Positions 46,393-55,996 of a stretch of 61,835 nt of DNA are shown piece after piece; within the stretch, counting starts at the first letter, position 1, and every line of letters starts with the position of its first letter. Source of the stretch: Eubacteriaceae bacterium (GTDB taxonomy: Bacteria; Bacillota; Clostridia; Eubacteriales; Eubacteriaceae); assembly GCA_012522805.1 (NCBI GenBank), contig JAAYJS010000032.1, positions 1 through 61,835 of the forward strand, in the 5' to 3' direction. The translations under genes were made by a program, and so were the position numbers. Below the pieces are notes generated by a model. That model was not told the DNA's origin. It did not search any database and saw only the letters and a list, made by a program, of their open reading frames with translations.

Positions 46393-47230
46393 TATGCACC
46401 TCCTTTTGAATTGTTTTCAACAAATCTGAAAACATCGCGCGGTATGTCTCATCTGTTCGAACGGCAATTTCACCATTGGAGTTGAGCTCTGCCAAAATAT
46501 GGTCAAAGGGAATGCGGCTTAATATTTTGATCTTCTTGTCTCGACAAAATGTTTCCGCCGGGTTTTCCGAATCAATGCTCTTATTGATGACCACCCCATA
46601 TGGGACATCCAATAATTGCACCAGCTCGTAAACCATCTGAAGGTTGTGAACACCGAACAAAGTCGGCTCTGCTACCAAAACGCAATAATCCGCACCTTGT
46701 ATGCTTTCCATAACTGAACAAGCACTGCCGGGTGGGCAGTCGATCAACGTCCAATCCTCTTTCTGAGTCGGATTGTTTGACAGCAATAGTTTGATAATCG
46801 GTATACCTGAGACTTCGCCGATGTTTAAGATACCGGTGTGTACCGTTACCCCGTCGGAGCTTCCCTTTTCGATATTGCCGATGACTTTGTTTTCCTCGGT
46901 CAAGGCTTTTTGCGGGCACAACAAGCTGCATCCGCCGCAGGAATGACAAACCTCATCAAAAATAAATAATTTGTCTTTGATGTAGGCAAGGGCGTTAAAT
47001 TTACAAAACTCAACGCATTCTCGACAACCGTTACAAAGCTCGGCGTTCCATTTCGGAATTTTAACCGCTACCGGCTGCTTTTGAGTGTTTTTCGGCTTGA
47101 AAAACAAATAACCGTTGGGTTCCTCCACATCGCAATCGATGTAGGTTGCCGTTTTTGCCACAGCCGCCAAATTAACCGATACCAGTGTTTTCCCTGTGCC
47201 ACCCTTACCGCTGAGCACAGCTATTTTCAT
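46364..47230 (-). CDS. MinD/Mrp-superfamily ATPase with inserted 2[4Fe-4S] ferredoxin domain, copy 2
   Basis: 288 residues. Walker A LSGKGGTGKTLVS, ferredoxin cysteines CNGCRECVEFC and CHSCGGCSLLC (about residues 63-103), then LIDCPPGSACSVME and LVAEPTLFGVHNLQ. It is the paralogue of copy 1; two such ATPases side by side match the ORP-type operon of Desulfovibrio, where both join one complex. Starts directly after the NifX protein 2 stop. Confidence 0.92.
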   Translation of the reverse strand: MKIAVLSGKGGTGKTLVSVNLAAVAKTATYIDCDVEEPNGYLFFKPKNTQKQPVAVKIPKWNAELCNGCRECVEFCKFNALAYIKDKLFIFDEVCHSCGGCSLLCPQKALTEENKVIGNIEKGSSDGVTVHTGILNIGEVSGIPIIKLLLSNNPTQKEDWTLIDCPPGSACSVMESIQGADYCVLVAEPTLFGVHNLQMVYELVQLLDVPYGVVINKSIDSENPAETFCRDKKIKILSRIPFDHILAELNSNGEIAVRTDETYRAMFSDLLKTIQKEVHSETIAHSER

Positions 47231-47593
47231 TTAATGACCTCCGTGAAACCCTGCGTGGATTTCATCTAAGATTGGCAATCGGTTGTCTTCAAAAGCTTCG
47301 ATATTGGCCTTTGCCGAACCGGGCATACTTTGATAAATTTGAATATCCGCAGCCTTCAAGACATCCGCCGCATTTTGACCACATCGGGGTGTCAGCAAAG
47401 CGTGGATTGCATAGTCCACAATGATTTGTACCGCTTTAATGCCGGCACCGCCGGAACTGGCGGCCGCCGCGTTATCCACAAATGTATTTTCTTGTGTATC
47501 CGTGTTGTAGATCAAAAAAAAAGGTGCGCGTCCAAAGGACTCGCTGACAGGAGCCTCTATGTTTTTTTCGTCCACAGGTATTGCTAATTTCAT
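47231..47593 (-). CDS. NifX/NafY-fold protein 2
   Basis: 120 residues from the ATG at 47593 with GAAGGAGAAA upstream (the frame opens eight codons earlier). MKLAIPVDEKNIEAPVSESF, then GRAPFFLIYNTD and GGAGIKAVQIIVDYAIHALL, fit the same fold as NifX protein 1. The tail GFHGGH has His ligands. Probable cluster- or metal-binding partner of the two ATPases. Confidence 0.87.
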   Translation of the reverse strand: MKLAIPVDEKNIEAPVSESFGRAPFFLIYNTDTQENTFVDNAAAASSGGAGIKAVQIIVDYAIHALLTPRCGQNAADVLKAADIQIYQSMPGSAKANIEAFEDNRLPILDEIHAGFHGGH

Positions 47594-47747
47594 TGTATTT
47601 CTCCTTCTCGTAATCAACTCTCATCTAGACAGATCATGCATTCGCTTTAATTGGGAGCGACACGCCGCCACGTCTCGATGTGTGGCAACACAGCAATATT
47701 TCGTTGATGCCATGGCTATCTATCGATATTTTCGCAACTCTTTTGCC

Positions 47748-48113
47748 TTAATCTTCCTTTTTTTCGCAAATTTGTTTTTTGCGTCTGTGGCAACCATGGC
47801 CGCATCCCTTTCCAAATTCCTCACACAGGCGGTACTCACCGCCCTTTATGGACAAAACCTTTCCGTTTACCAAGGATTCCGCCAGTTTTTTTCTGGCTTC
47901 AAAGTAGATGCCTTGAACGGTACTCCGAGCTATGTGCATTTTTTGAGCACAGGCCTCTTGTGTAAAACCTTCTAAATCGATCAACCGGATGGTTTCGTAT
48001 TCGTCTACGGTCATGTTGACATGATTTTCGCTAGATGTTGGTGTGTCTAAAGGTCCAAATTGACTGCTCTCGGGCAAGCAACAAACTTTACGCCATTTTA
48101 TGGGCCTCGCCAT
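47748..48113 (-). CDS. DUF134 DNA-binding regulator
   Basis: 121 residues. MARPIKWRKVCCLPESSQFG, then the sigma-70-region-4-like helix-turn-helix MTVDEYETIRLIDLEGFTQE and IARSTVQGIYFEARKKLAE, and a cysteine/His C-terminus (GKGCGHGCHRRKKQICE) that may bind metal. DUF134 proteins regularly accompany NifX/MinD clusters. First gene; probably autoregulatory through the twin palindromes at 48134-48178. A 154-bp spacer with no gene separates it from NifX protein 2. Confidence 0.88.
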   Translation of the reverse strand: MARPIKWRKVCCLPESSQFGPLDTPTSSENHVNMTVDEYETIRLIDLEGFTQEACAQKMHIARSTVQGIYFEARKKLAESLVNGKVLSIKGGEYRLCEEFGKGCGHGCHRRKKQICEKKED

Positions 48114-48133
48114 CTTATCCTCCTCAAGTTATC

Positions 48134-48180
48134 GGCATATGCCATTTACTTTATTCTAACGCTTTTATGGCATATGTCAA
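48134..48180 (-). promoter_or_regulatory. DUF134 promoter with twin GGCATATG palindromes
   Basis: Minus strand -35 TTGACA (48175-48180), 16-bp spacer, -10 TAGAAT (48153-48158). One palindrome, GGCATATGTC (48169-48178), covers the -35; a second, GGCATATGCC (48134-48143), lies just downstream of the -10, 35 bp away. The layout is that of a repressor with two operators. Confidence 0.7.
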
Positions 48181-48330
48181 TAACTTTTTTTTGAAATTGC
48201 AAATAGACTGTATCGATCAGTCCATCGTGGGGATCTCTTCATAACTCATCTGAAACTTGCAGTGTACTCCAAATCTGCCTTGGATCATTACTTTTTCAAT
48301 AAAGACAGAGTTAAACCAAAGCAGCGCACA
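48181..48330. other. Intergenic sequence between the DUF134 promoter and the mutS terminator
   Basis: No gene or recognisable element. Confidence 0.5.
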
Positions 48331-48380
48331 AAAAAAGTAAGACAGATTCTTCAAGGCTCATTCCTAACGAATCTGTCTTT
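48330..48380 (-). terminator. Terminator of the yebC-mutS operon
   Basis: AAGACAGATTC (48339-48349) pairs with GAATCTGTCTT (48369-48379); the minus strand continues into a T-run (complement of A7 at 48331-48337). It lies 120 nt after mutS. Confidence 0.75.
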
Positions 48381-48502
48381 TTCAAAGTTTCAAGCTGTGT
48401 GTTCATCGGGTGTTTTCATTCTAAACTGCATCACCTCAGGTGTCGCTGGCCCATCAGAAGTCAAAACCCTGATTGCCGCTATTCTATTTCTTTTTCCAGT
48501 CT

Positions 48503-51145
48503 TTACTCGTCGCTTTCGACCTTTAATGTTTTTTGCAAATAATATAGGGAGTTCATCGCTTCCATCGGGGTCATCTCCTCGATGGATAAATCCCTTAAAC
48601 GCTCCAACACTTGGCTTTCCTCGTCGCTGCGAGGGGGAATTATATTGAAAATATTCATTTGATCGTCGATAAAATCCGGCTTTTCCACCGCCAGAACCCC
48701 TTCTCGATAGGCGCTCTCGCTCTCATCCAAAACCGAAAGGATGTCCTCCGCCCGATCGGTAACGCTTTTAGGAAAACCGGCCAAACGGGCCACTTCGATT
48801 CCGTAGCTTTTATCCGCCGAACCCTTGATCAATTTCCTTAAAAAGAGCACACCCTCGGCGGTTTCTTGAACGCGGATGCTGTAATTGACAACACCGGGTT
48901 TGGTGTTTTCCAATTCGGTCAATTCGTGGTAGTGGGTCGCAAAAAGCGTTTTGGCACCTACCGTTTTTTTGTCCCACAGGTATTCCACCACCGCCCAAGC
49001 AATGCTGATGCCGTCGAAGGTGCTGGTCCCCCGACCGATTTCATCTAAAATAACCAGAGAACGCTCGGTTGCATTTTTTAAAATATTGGAGACCTCGTTC
49101 ATTTCCACCATGAACGTGGACTGTCCCGTAGACAGGTCGTCGGAGGCACCCACTCGGGTAAAAATGCGATCGGTTAAGCCGATAAGGGCACTGTCAGCCG
49201 GAACAAAGCTGCCGATCTGGGCCATTAAGGTGATGAGGGCCACTTGGCGAATATAGGTGGACTTACCCGCCATATTGGGTCCGGTAATGAGCATCACACG
49301 GCATTGCTCCACATCTAAGTTCGTATCGTTGGTAATAAAATTACCTTGACCGAGGAGTTTTTCCACCACGGGGTGTCTGCCTCTTTCGATGAACAGCACA
49401 TCGTTCTTGGTCACTTCGGGTTTCACATAGTTACCGAGAATAGCAGCCTTGGACAAAGCGTACAGCGTGTCCAGCTCTGCAATTTCCGTGGCTGCATTTT
49501 GGATGTCCTCCAACTCCTTTAAGACCTGTTCCCGAATATTTGCAAAAATCTCGGCCTCTAAACGAATCAGTCGCTCCTCCGAGCCTAAAATTTTGCCTTC
49601 CAGTTCCTTCAGCTCCGGGATAAAGTAACGCTCCGCATTGACTAGGGTTTGTTTGCGGATATAGTCCTCAGGGACTTGATCCATATAAGACTTTGTGACC
49701 TCAATGAAGTAGCCAAAAACCCGATTGTATTTTATTTTTAAAGTTTTAATGCCGGTTCGATTTCGCTCTGATTCTTCCAAGGCTTGCAATCGATTTTTAC
49801 CACCCTTATTGAAGGAACGGATATCATCGATTTCTTCGTGGAAACCATCGGCAATGACATTGCCGTCTTTTAAAACAAAGGGGGCTTGGTCATCAATCCC
49901 TCTTTCGATTAAGTCGGCAATTGTATTCAAAGAGGGTTTGTCCTGCAATTGGTTTTGCAGATGCGGTGCATTGAGAGTCATCAGGAAGCTTTTAATCTTC
50001 GGTATGGTTTGCAAAGATTGTTTTAAGGCCAACAAATCCTTGGGGTTAGCATGGCCGATGGCCAGCTTGGCGCCAATGCGCTCCAGATCATAGACTTTTA
50101 ACAATTGTTTGCGCAAATCATCTAAAGCGGTGCTGTGTTCCGTCAACTCTTCGATCTGCAGTTGTCTGTTTTGTATTTCCGATAAATCCAAAAGAGGGGC
50201 TTCTATCCACCGGCGCAGCATTCTGGCGCCCATGGCGGTTGCCGTATGGTCCAGAACCCATAAAAGCGATCCTTTTTTGTCGCCACGACGCAGGGTTTCC
50301 GATAATTCCAAGTTGCGACGCGTTGCCCTGTCCAAAAGCATATACTCTTCCGCTTTGTAGTAGCGCAAGTGGTTGAAGTGGTCCAGGGCGCGCTTTTGCG
50401 TTTCGTCTAAATAAGCCAACAAAGCGCCGGATGCCCGCAAAGCGCCTTCGTGGTCTCTCAGTCCCAAGGCATCTACGGTAAAGACATCGAATTGTTGACA
50501 CAGGCGTTTTTCACTTTTTTTCACTTCAAAGTAATGGGAAGGATAGACGTTGATCATGGCGCCCCATTGTTCTTCCACCGTATTCACCCAAGCTTTTTCT
50601 TGGTACAGTGGTGCATTGACCAAAAGTTCCGCAGGAGATATTTTACCGATTTCATCCAAGCCTCTGGTTAAAACCTGTGATCCGGTGATTTCCGTCGTAT
50701 AAAACTCACCGGTGGATAAATCCACATAAGCGATCCCCAATTGGTTTTTACCCAAATGTAGACTCATGAGGTAGTTGTTTTCCCTAGCGTTTAACGCCTT
50801 TTCGTCGGTGATGGTACCGGGGGAAAGCACGCGAACGATATCCCGTTTCACGATGCCTTTGGCTTCCGAAGGGTCTTCCATTTGTTCGCAAATCGCCACT
50901 TTATAGCCCTTTTCGATGAGTTTGGCGATATAGGACTCGGCAGCATGGTGAGGAACGCCGCACATGGGTGCCCGTTCTTCTAAACCGCAGTCTCTGCCGG
51001 TCAGGGCAATTTCCAATACCTTTGCCGCTTTAATGGCATCGTCGAAGAACATTTCATAAAAATCTCCAAGACGAAAAAATAAAATCGCATCGGGTACTTT
51101 TTCATGAATTTCCAGATATTGTTGCATCATCGGTGTCAAACCCAT
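48503..51145 (-). CDS. mutS: DNA mismatch repair protein MutS
   Basis: 880 residues, full length. Mismatch-reading domain at the start with the Phe-x-Glu pair in FFRLGDFYEMFFDDA, then connector, lever and clamp. The ATPase has GPNMAGKST (about 622-630), DEIGRGTST (about 700) and TLFATHYHEL. The C-terminal helices are intact. It lies 24 bp after miaB. No mutL is seen downstream within the window, where it is often found. Confidence 0.97.
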   Translation of the reverse strand: MGLTPMMQQYLEIHEKVPDAILFFRLGDFYEMFFDDAIKAAKVLEIALTGRDCGLEERAPMCGVPHHAAESYIAKLIEKGYKVAICEQMEDPSEAKGIVKRDIVRVLSPGTITDEKALNARENNYLMSLHLGKNQLGIAYVDLSTGEFYTTEITGSQVLTRGLDEIGKISPAELLVNAPLYQEKAWVNTVEEQWGAMINVYPSHYFEVKKSEKRLCQQFDVFTVDALGLRDHEGALRASGALLAYLDETQKRALDHFNHLRYYKAEEYMLLDRATRRNLELSETLRRGDKKGSLLWVLDHTATAMGARMLRRWIEAPLLDLSEIQNRQLQIEELTEHSTALDDLRKQLLKVYDLERIGAKLAIGHANPKDLLALKQSLQTIPKIKSFLMTLNAPHLQNQLQDKPSLNTIADLIERGIDDQAPFVLKDGNVIADGFHEEIDDIRSFNKGGKNRLQALEESERNRTGIKTLKIKYNRVFGYFIEVTKSYMDQVPEDYIRKQTLVNAERYFIPELKELEGKILGSEERLIRLEAEIFANIREQVLKELEDIQNAATEIAELDTLYALSKAAILGNYVKPEVTKNDVLFIERGRHPVVEKLLGQGNFITNDTNLDVEQCRVMLITGPNMAGKSTYIRQVALITLMAQIGSFVPADSALIGLTDRIFTRVGASDDLSTGQSTFMVEMNEVSNILKNATERSLVILDEIGRGTSTFDGISIAWAVVEYLWDKKTVGAKTLFATHYHELTELENTKPGVVNYSIRVQETAEGVLFLRKLIKGSADKSYGIEVARLAGFPKSVTDRAEDILSVLDESESAYREGVLAVEKPDFIDDQMNIFNIIPPRSDEESQVLERLRDLSIEEMTPMEAMNSLYYLQKTLKVESDE

Positions 51146-51169
51146 GGTTTCCTCCTTTCCGTCGGTGGT

Positions 51170-52489
51170 TTAAACCGCTTCTCCCTTAAGTGAAAAACTA
51201 TTGGTTTCCAGAATTTTAACGGGAATAATTTCCCCGATGGACTGAACACCCGCCGTGAAGTTGACCAATTTCCCGTTAAAAGTCCTCCCGGTTAAACGGT
51301 CGGGGTTGTTTTTGCTTTGCTCCTCAACCAAAACCTCCACAACGCGATCCCGATAGGCTTGATTGATATCCCAACTGATGGCGTTGATGGTGGCCATTAA
51401 ACGGTTGAGGCGGTCGTGTTTGATGGCGTCCTCGATTTGATTATCCATGGTGGCCGCCGGCGTCCCGCTTCGCTTGGAGTACATAAAGGTAAAGGCGGCA
51501 TCGAAGCGACAGTGCTCGATGACCTCCAAGGTGTCCTGAAAATCGCTTTCCGTCTCTCCGGGAAAACCGACGATGATATCCGTGGTGATGACCACATCGG
51601 GAATTTTAGCGCGAATTTTATCCACCAAGTCCATGATGTATTCCTTGGTATAGCGGCGGTTCATGGCTTTTAAAATCGCGGTACTTCCGGATTGAATGGC
51701 TAAATGGATAGAGGGACATACCTTATCGCATCGAGCGATGGCGTCGATGACCTCATCGCTGATGTCCTTGGGGTGAGAGGTCATGAAACGGATGCGACGC
51801 AAGCCTGCCACCTCGTTTAAATCCCGAAGCAAGTCGGCAAAGCGGTAAGTCTGTTTGAGATTCATCCCGTAGGAGTTGACGTTTTGACCTAAAAGCGTTA
51901 CTTCCAAGCATCCTTTTTGCGCCAAGGCCGTTACTTCGTCGATGATGGCCTCGGGCTCCCGGCTCACTTCCCGCCCTCTGGTGTAGGGTACAATGCAATA
52001 GGTGCAAAAATTGTTGCAACCGTTCATAATGGTCACGTAGGATTTAAAATCGTATTTATGATCCACCGGTAGGCCTTCGATGACCTCCGGGTTGTCGTCC
52101 CATACCTCGATCAGGCGCTCATTGCTTTGCAGATAGTTCATCAACAATTGGGGAAATCGGTGTAAGTTGTGGGTGCCGAAGACCAGATCCACTTGCTTGT
52201 AACGTTTGCGGATAGCATCGACTATTTCCGGCTGTTGCATCATGCAGCCGCATACCGCCAACACCATGTCGGGTTTTTTGCGTTTGATGGCTTTAAAAGC
52301 ACCCAAGTTTCCATAAACCCGAACATCCGCATTTTCCCGAACTGAACAGGTATTGATGATTACCACATCGGCACTTTCCGTATCTTCCGTGGGCACGTAG
52401 CCCATTTGTTTTAATAACCCGGACAATTTTTCCGAGTCGTTGGCGTTCATTTGACAGCCAAAGGTCATAATCTTATAGGTTTTTTCCAT
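51170..52489 (-). CDS. miaB: tRNA-2-methylthio-N6-dimethylallyladenosine synthase
   Basis: 439 residues. The N-terminal UPF0004 domain has three cluster Cys (GCQMN, NTCSVRENAD, CGCMMQQ). The radical SAM motif is CNNFCTYCIVPYTRGRE (CxxxCxxC, about 148-155), and a C-terminal TRAM domain ends the protein. It adds the methylthio group at A37. MiaB rather than MtaB is supported by length and by the mutS neighbour. Confidence 0.95.
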   Translation of the reverse strand: MEKTYKIMTFGCQMNANDSEKLSGLLKQMGYVPTEDTESADVVIINTCSVRENADVRVYGNLGAFKAIKRKKPDMVLAVCGCMMQQPEIVDAIRKRYKQVDLVFGTHNLHRFPQLLMNYLQSNERLIEVWDDNPEVIEGLPVDHKYDFKSYVTIMNGCNNFCTYCIVPYTRGREVSREPEAIIDEVTALAQKGCLEVTLLGQNVNSYGMNLKQTYRFADLLRDLNEVAGLRRIRFMTSHPKDISDEVIDAIARCDKVCPSIHLAIQSGSTAILKAMNRRYTKEYIMDLVDKIRAKIPDVVITTDIIVGFPGETESDFQDTLEVIEHCRFDAAFTFMYSKRSGTPAATMDNQIEDAIKHDRLNRLMATINAISWDINQAYRDRVVEVLVEEQSKNNPDRLTGRTFNGKLVNFTAGVQSIGEIIPVKILETNSFSLKGEAV

Positions 52490-52505
52490 CTATATCCAAG
52501 GACGG

Positions 52506-53999
52506 TTAATCGGTCCTTATTCTCCATTCTAAGTTTTCAATGAGATCCCCGGCGGTTAAGCCGGTTTCACCGTATTTTTTCGCATAGAGGTCGCCGGCTT
52601 TTCCGTGATGATACACGGCGGTGGCAACGGCAGCAGTCGTCGCCCCCCTTTGGGCGACAACGGCGGCAATCATTCCCGCCAAAACATCGCCGCTACCGGC
52701 GGTAGCCATGCCCGGGTTGCCCGTGGGGTTAAAGTATACGAGACCTTCCGGCCCAAGGGTTAAACTTCTGTAACCCTTCACCACCATCAGCGCCTTGTGC
52801 TTCTGTGCCCATTCTTCGGCAATGGCCAAGGTGTCTCTCCGACAGGCCTCGGCAGAATAGCCGGTTAAGGTTGCCAATTCTCCAAGATGGGGGGTTAAAA
52901 TCGGCACTTTATTTTTCTGTGTAAAGCGCGATGCGGTTTTTTGATAAGGGATGAGACCGTCGGCATCGATGATGACCTCTCCGGTAAAATCCGTCAATTC
53001 TTCTAAAAAAATACGATCGTCTCGATTTCTTCCAATGCCCGGTCCAAATAAAACCGTGCTTGTTTTCGGTTTGAGCATGGCCACACTTGGGGCCGTCTCG
53101 TAAGCTTCCACCATGATCTCAGGTCGTGCTTTGATCATCACTGGGTCGACAACGGTTTGGGGCACGTATAGGGTCACCAAACCGGCTCCGGTTTTAAGAG
53201 CAGCCGCTGCCGCTAGCAAACCGGCTCCCAACATCCCCGAACTTCCGGCTACGACGGCTATGGAGCCGTAATGGTATTTGTGGGTGTTTTTTCTCCTTGT
53301 TTGAGGAAAGACCAAATCGGCTTTTGTGGTCATCAACCGCCGGTGTTGGACGGTCTCTTGTAGAATACCGATGTCCAGCACCTCCATTTCGCCGCAAACG
53401 TCGGGGCCATCCCCCAACAAATGGCCGGTCTTGATGTTTTGTATCGCCAAGGTGCGTTCGGCAAGGAGGGCTGTACCTAAACAAAAACCCTTTTCACCGT
53501 GTAAACCGGAAGGTATGTCCACGGCAATGACGCGTCGCCGGCTGCGGTTGATCGTTTTGAACAATTTTAGGATTGCTTCCGGAAGGGGGCGCTCCTTTAA
53601 GCCGGTGCCGAAAACACAGTCGACGATCATAGTACAACGATCCAAAATATCGGACCATAGGTCTTCTTGTTTTTCAAGCCCCAAGCCGATGGTGCCGCCG
53701 ACGGCCTCGTATCTTTTTTGATTGAGGGCATTGTCCTCGGATACATTTGTTCCGTCGCCGATGATCCACAGGGCACAGTCCATTCTTTTTTCCTTTAGCA
53801 ACCGGGCGATGACCAGTCCATCACCACCGTTGTTGCCGCTGCCACACAAAATGAGAACTTTTTCATCGCGGTTTGCACATTTTAAAATCGCTTCAGTGCA
53901 GGCCTCTCCGGCTTTTTCCATTAAATCGATTCCCGGAATGCCGGACGCGATCGTATCGCGATCCATTTGCGCCATTTGTTCGGGTGTAACGATGTTCAT
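52506..53999 (-). CDS. Bifunctional NAD(P)HX epimerase / ADP- or ATP-dependent NAD(P)HX dehydratase
   Basis: 497 residues. The N-terminal YjeF_N epimerase domain (to about 215) has LCGSGNNGGDGLVIARLL and IPSGLHGEKG. The C-terminal ribokinase-like dehydratase has GSSGMLGAGLLAAAAALKTG, FGPGIGRNRDD and ATAGSGDVLAGMIAA with the catalytic Asp. It repairs hydrated NAD(P)H. Fused form as in many bacteria (NnrE+NnrD). Confidence 0.94.
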   Translation of the reverse strand: MNIVTPEQMAQMDRDTIASGIPGIDLMEKAGEACTEAILKCANRDEKVLILCGSGNNGGDGLVIARLLKEKRMDCALWIIGDGTNVSEDNALNQKRYEAVGGTIGLGLEKQEDLWSDILDRCTMIVDCVFGTGLKERPLPEAILKLFKTINRSRRRVIAVDIPSGLHGEKGFCLGTALLAERTLAIQNIKTGHLLGDGPDVCGEMEVLDIGILQETVQHRRLMTTKADLVFPQTRRKNTHKYHYGSIAVVAGSSGMLGAGLLAAAAALKTGAGLVTLYVPQTVVDPVMIKARPEIMVEAYETAPSVAMLKPKTSTVLFGPGIGRNRDDRIFLEELTDFTGEVIIDADGLIPYQKTASRFTQKNKVPILTPHLGELATLTGYSAEACRRDTLAIAEEWAQKHKALMVVKGYRSLTLGPEGLVYFNPTGNPGMATAGSGDVLAGMIAAVVAQRGATTAAVATAVYHHGKAGDLYAKKYGETGLTAGDLIENLEWRIRTD

Positions 54000-54070
54000 C
54001 TTTGCTCCTTGATCTAAAATACAAAAGGATTGAAAAAAAAGAAGTAAGGTCCGCCCTTACTCCCAGTTTT

Positions 54071-54343
54071 TTATTTTTCCGTCGGGATTGCCGGCAGTTC
54101 TTTCAAACTTTCGGCTTCGTTGCGCCGGACATTGACAGAATAAATGTGTTTGATGCTATCCGGGGTCAATTGTACGCGATCCGCTCTGTTGTAAACATCT
54201 TCTACAACAAAGGACGCCGTCAAAAATACCATCACCGAAGAAACCAAGATATAAACAAAATAGTCTCTAAAGCCCAAGGAACGATGTTTTTTAACCCTTT
54301 GCTTTTTTTCTCTACGACTTTTCTTGTCGTTTTTATTCTTCAT
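54071..54343 (-). CDS. Small single-span membrane protein coupled to yebC
   Basis: 90 residues from the ATG at 54343, which lies inside the end of yebC; a longer frame upstream is out-of-phase yebC sequence. The N-terminus is very basic ([18 protein letters not shown]), then one membrane helix ([20 protein letters not shown]), then about 40 outside residues. I recognise no family. Its operon position between yebC and nnrDE suggests it is real. Confidence 0.65.
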   Translation of the reverse strand: MKNKNDKKSRREKKQRVKKHRSLGFRDYFVYILVSSVMVFLTASFVVEDVYNRADRVQLTPDSIKHIYSVNVRRNEAESLKELPAIPTEK

Positions 54344-55070
54344 CGGCGTCTTCCTCTTCCCAATTGTGCCAAACTTCCTGCACGTCGTCCATATCGTCGA
54401 ACATCGCCAACATTTTTTCCATTTTTTCTGCATCTTTTTCAGACAGTTCGGTGGTTGTGGAGGGTACCATGGCCACTTCGCCACTCAGCACCTGGTAGTC
54501 GGCTTGTAGGGCTTCCAAGACATCGGGAAATAACTCCGGTGTGGTGATGATCTCGTAACCTTCTTCTTCCGTAACCATATCCTCGGCACCGGCATCTAAG
54601 GCTACCATCATCACGGACTCCTCGTCGACATCCTCGGATTTTTCAATATAAATAGAGCCCTGACGGTTAAACATAAAACTGACACAGCCGCTGGTACCTA
54701 AATTTCCGCCGTTTTTATCGAAAGCGTGGCGTACCTCTCCCGCTGTGCGGTTTTTGTTTTCCGTTAAAGTCTGTACGATGACAGCGACCCCCGATGGCCC
54801 ATAGCCTTCGTAGGTAATTTCTTCGTAGACGGCATTGCCCAACTCGCCGCTGCCCTTTTTAATGGCTCGCTCGATGTTGTCGTTGGGCATATTGGCTGCC
54901 TTGGCCTTGGTGATGGCGTCTCTGAGTTTCGCGTTCATTTCCGGATCTGTGCCGCCTTCCCTCGCCGCAACCGCCAATAGTTTTCCCATTTTAGTAAATA
55001 TTTTTCCCCTAGCCGCGTCTTGTTTGGCTTTTCTGTTTTTAATGTTGCTCCATTTAGAATGCCCTGCCAT
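54333..55070 (-). CDS. yebC: YebC/PmpR-family protein (TACO1-like)
   Basis: 245 residues. [20 protein letters not shown] is the family signature N-terminus, followed by [20 protein letters not shown] and [13 protein letters not shown]. Long described as a transcription factor; recent work on the family points to helping ribosomes at polyproline stretches. The C-terminus is acidic. Start of the run yebC-membrane protein-nnrDE-miaB-mutS. Confidence 0.95.
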   Translation of the reverse strand: MAGHSKWSNIKNRKAKQDAARGKIFTKMGKLLAVAAREGGTDPEMNAKLRDAITKAKAANMPNDNIERAIKKGSGELGNAVYEEITYEGYGPSGVAVIVQTLTENKNRTAGEVRHAFDKNGGNLGTSGCVSFMFNRQGSIYIEKSEDVDEESVMMVALDAGAEDMVTEEEGYEIITTPELFPDVLEALQADYQVLSGEVAMVPSTTTELSEKDAEKMEKMLAMFDDMDDVQEVWHNWEEEDADEE

Positions 55071-55140
55071 GCCTTCCTCCTCGCTATCAAGTTTATTTTT
55101 GAATTACTGACATTTTATTATACCACAAGTTTTTCCGGAT

Positions 55141-55773
55141 TCAAGATAGGGCTACGGCTACGTAGCTTTCTTCCAGTTCTTCTATTTCAGCTTGCCCACT
55201 GGTTTCATCGACGGTCTGTGCGATGAAGTCTTCCAGCCGATCGCTGGGTATTTGCAAAGCTAAACAGACGTCTTCTTCAAAGATTTCTTCAAAGGGTGTG
55301 TAACCCGCGCCGGACAAATAAAAGCTGTAACTGCCGTATAAATTGTAATGCAGCCGCACCCGCACATGGGTGGATACTTGCATCTTTACAATTGGCGTGC
55401 TTTCAATAACCTGGGTGGCCACTCCGGAATAGGCGCGTATCAAACCACCGGCACCTAGTTTCGTCCCGCCGAAATAACGGATCACCACCACCAATACGTC
55501 CGTGAGATGAAATTGATGTATCACTTCTAAAATCGGGTTGCCGGCTGTTCCCGAAGGTTCGCCGTCGTCATTGGCTTTTTGACGCACAGGATCGGTATTT
55601 AAAACATAAGCGTAACACACATGGGTAGCTTTATAGTGTTCTTTACGGTTCTCCGCAACCCGTTCGGCCACTTCTTCCTCTGTGCTGACAGGGTAAATCC
55701 TTGCGATAAACCGCGATTTTTTAATGTCGTCTTCCGTTTCCATTGTTTCTAAAATTGTGTAATAATCTTTCAT
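55141..55773 (-). CDS. YigZ/IMPACT-family protein
   Basis: 210 residues. The N-terminal IMPACT/UPF0029 domain has KKSRFIARIYPV, HVCYAYVL, DDGEPSGTAGNPIL and VVVIRYFGGTKLGAGGLIRAYS; a ferredoxin-like C-terminal domain follows. The family is linked to translation or ribosome binding without a defined reaction. It is upstream of yebC by 70 bp. Confidence 0.92.
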   Translation of the reverse strand: MKDYYTILETMETEDDIKKSRFIARIYPVSTEEEVAERVAENRKEHYKATHVCYAYVLNTDPVRQKANDDGEPSGTAGNPILEVIHQFHLTDVLVVVIRYFGGTKLGAGGLIRAYSGVATQVIESTPIVKMQVSTHVRVRLHYNLYGSYSFYLSGAGYTPFEEIFEEDVCLALQIPSDRLEDFIAQTVDETSGQAEIEELEESYVAVALS

Positions 55774-55941
55774 CGCATATCTCCTCGTTTAGTATATCAC
55801 GGAGAACCTATGGGAACCATTGTTTTAAGAGATTCTTGATTTTTAATCGCATCTTCATTAAAAGATTGTAACCCGTGCTTGCTTTAATACACCCATAGGC
55901 GGCAAACACAGGGCAATTCTCTTGCAATTATCGGTTTTTCG

Positions 55942-55969
55942 TTGCTTTATGTGCGCTTTTTGGTATAAT
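55942..55969 (+). promoter_or_regulatory. Promoter of the class A PBP gene
   Basis: TTGCTT (55942-55947), 16-bp spacer, TATAAT (55964-55969), 27 bp ahead of the start codon. Confidence 0.65.
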
Positions 55970-55996
55970 AAAAAACATACAATAAAGGAGAAAATC

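Noticed and set aside
54344-54484. N-terminal extension of the small membrane protein into yebC
   Set aside because: The extra 47 codons are the out-of-frame complement of yebC coding sequence with atypical Trp/Cys/Pro-rich composition; the ATG at 54343 is the better start.
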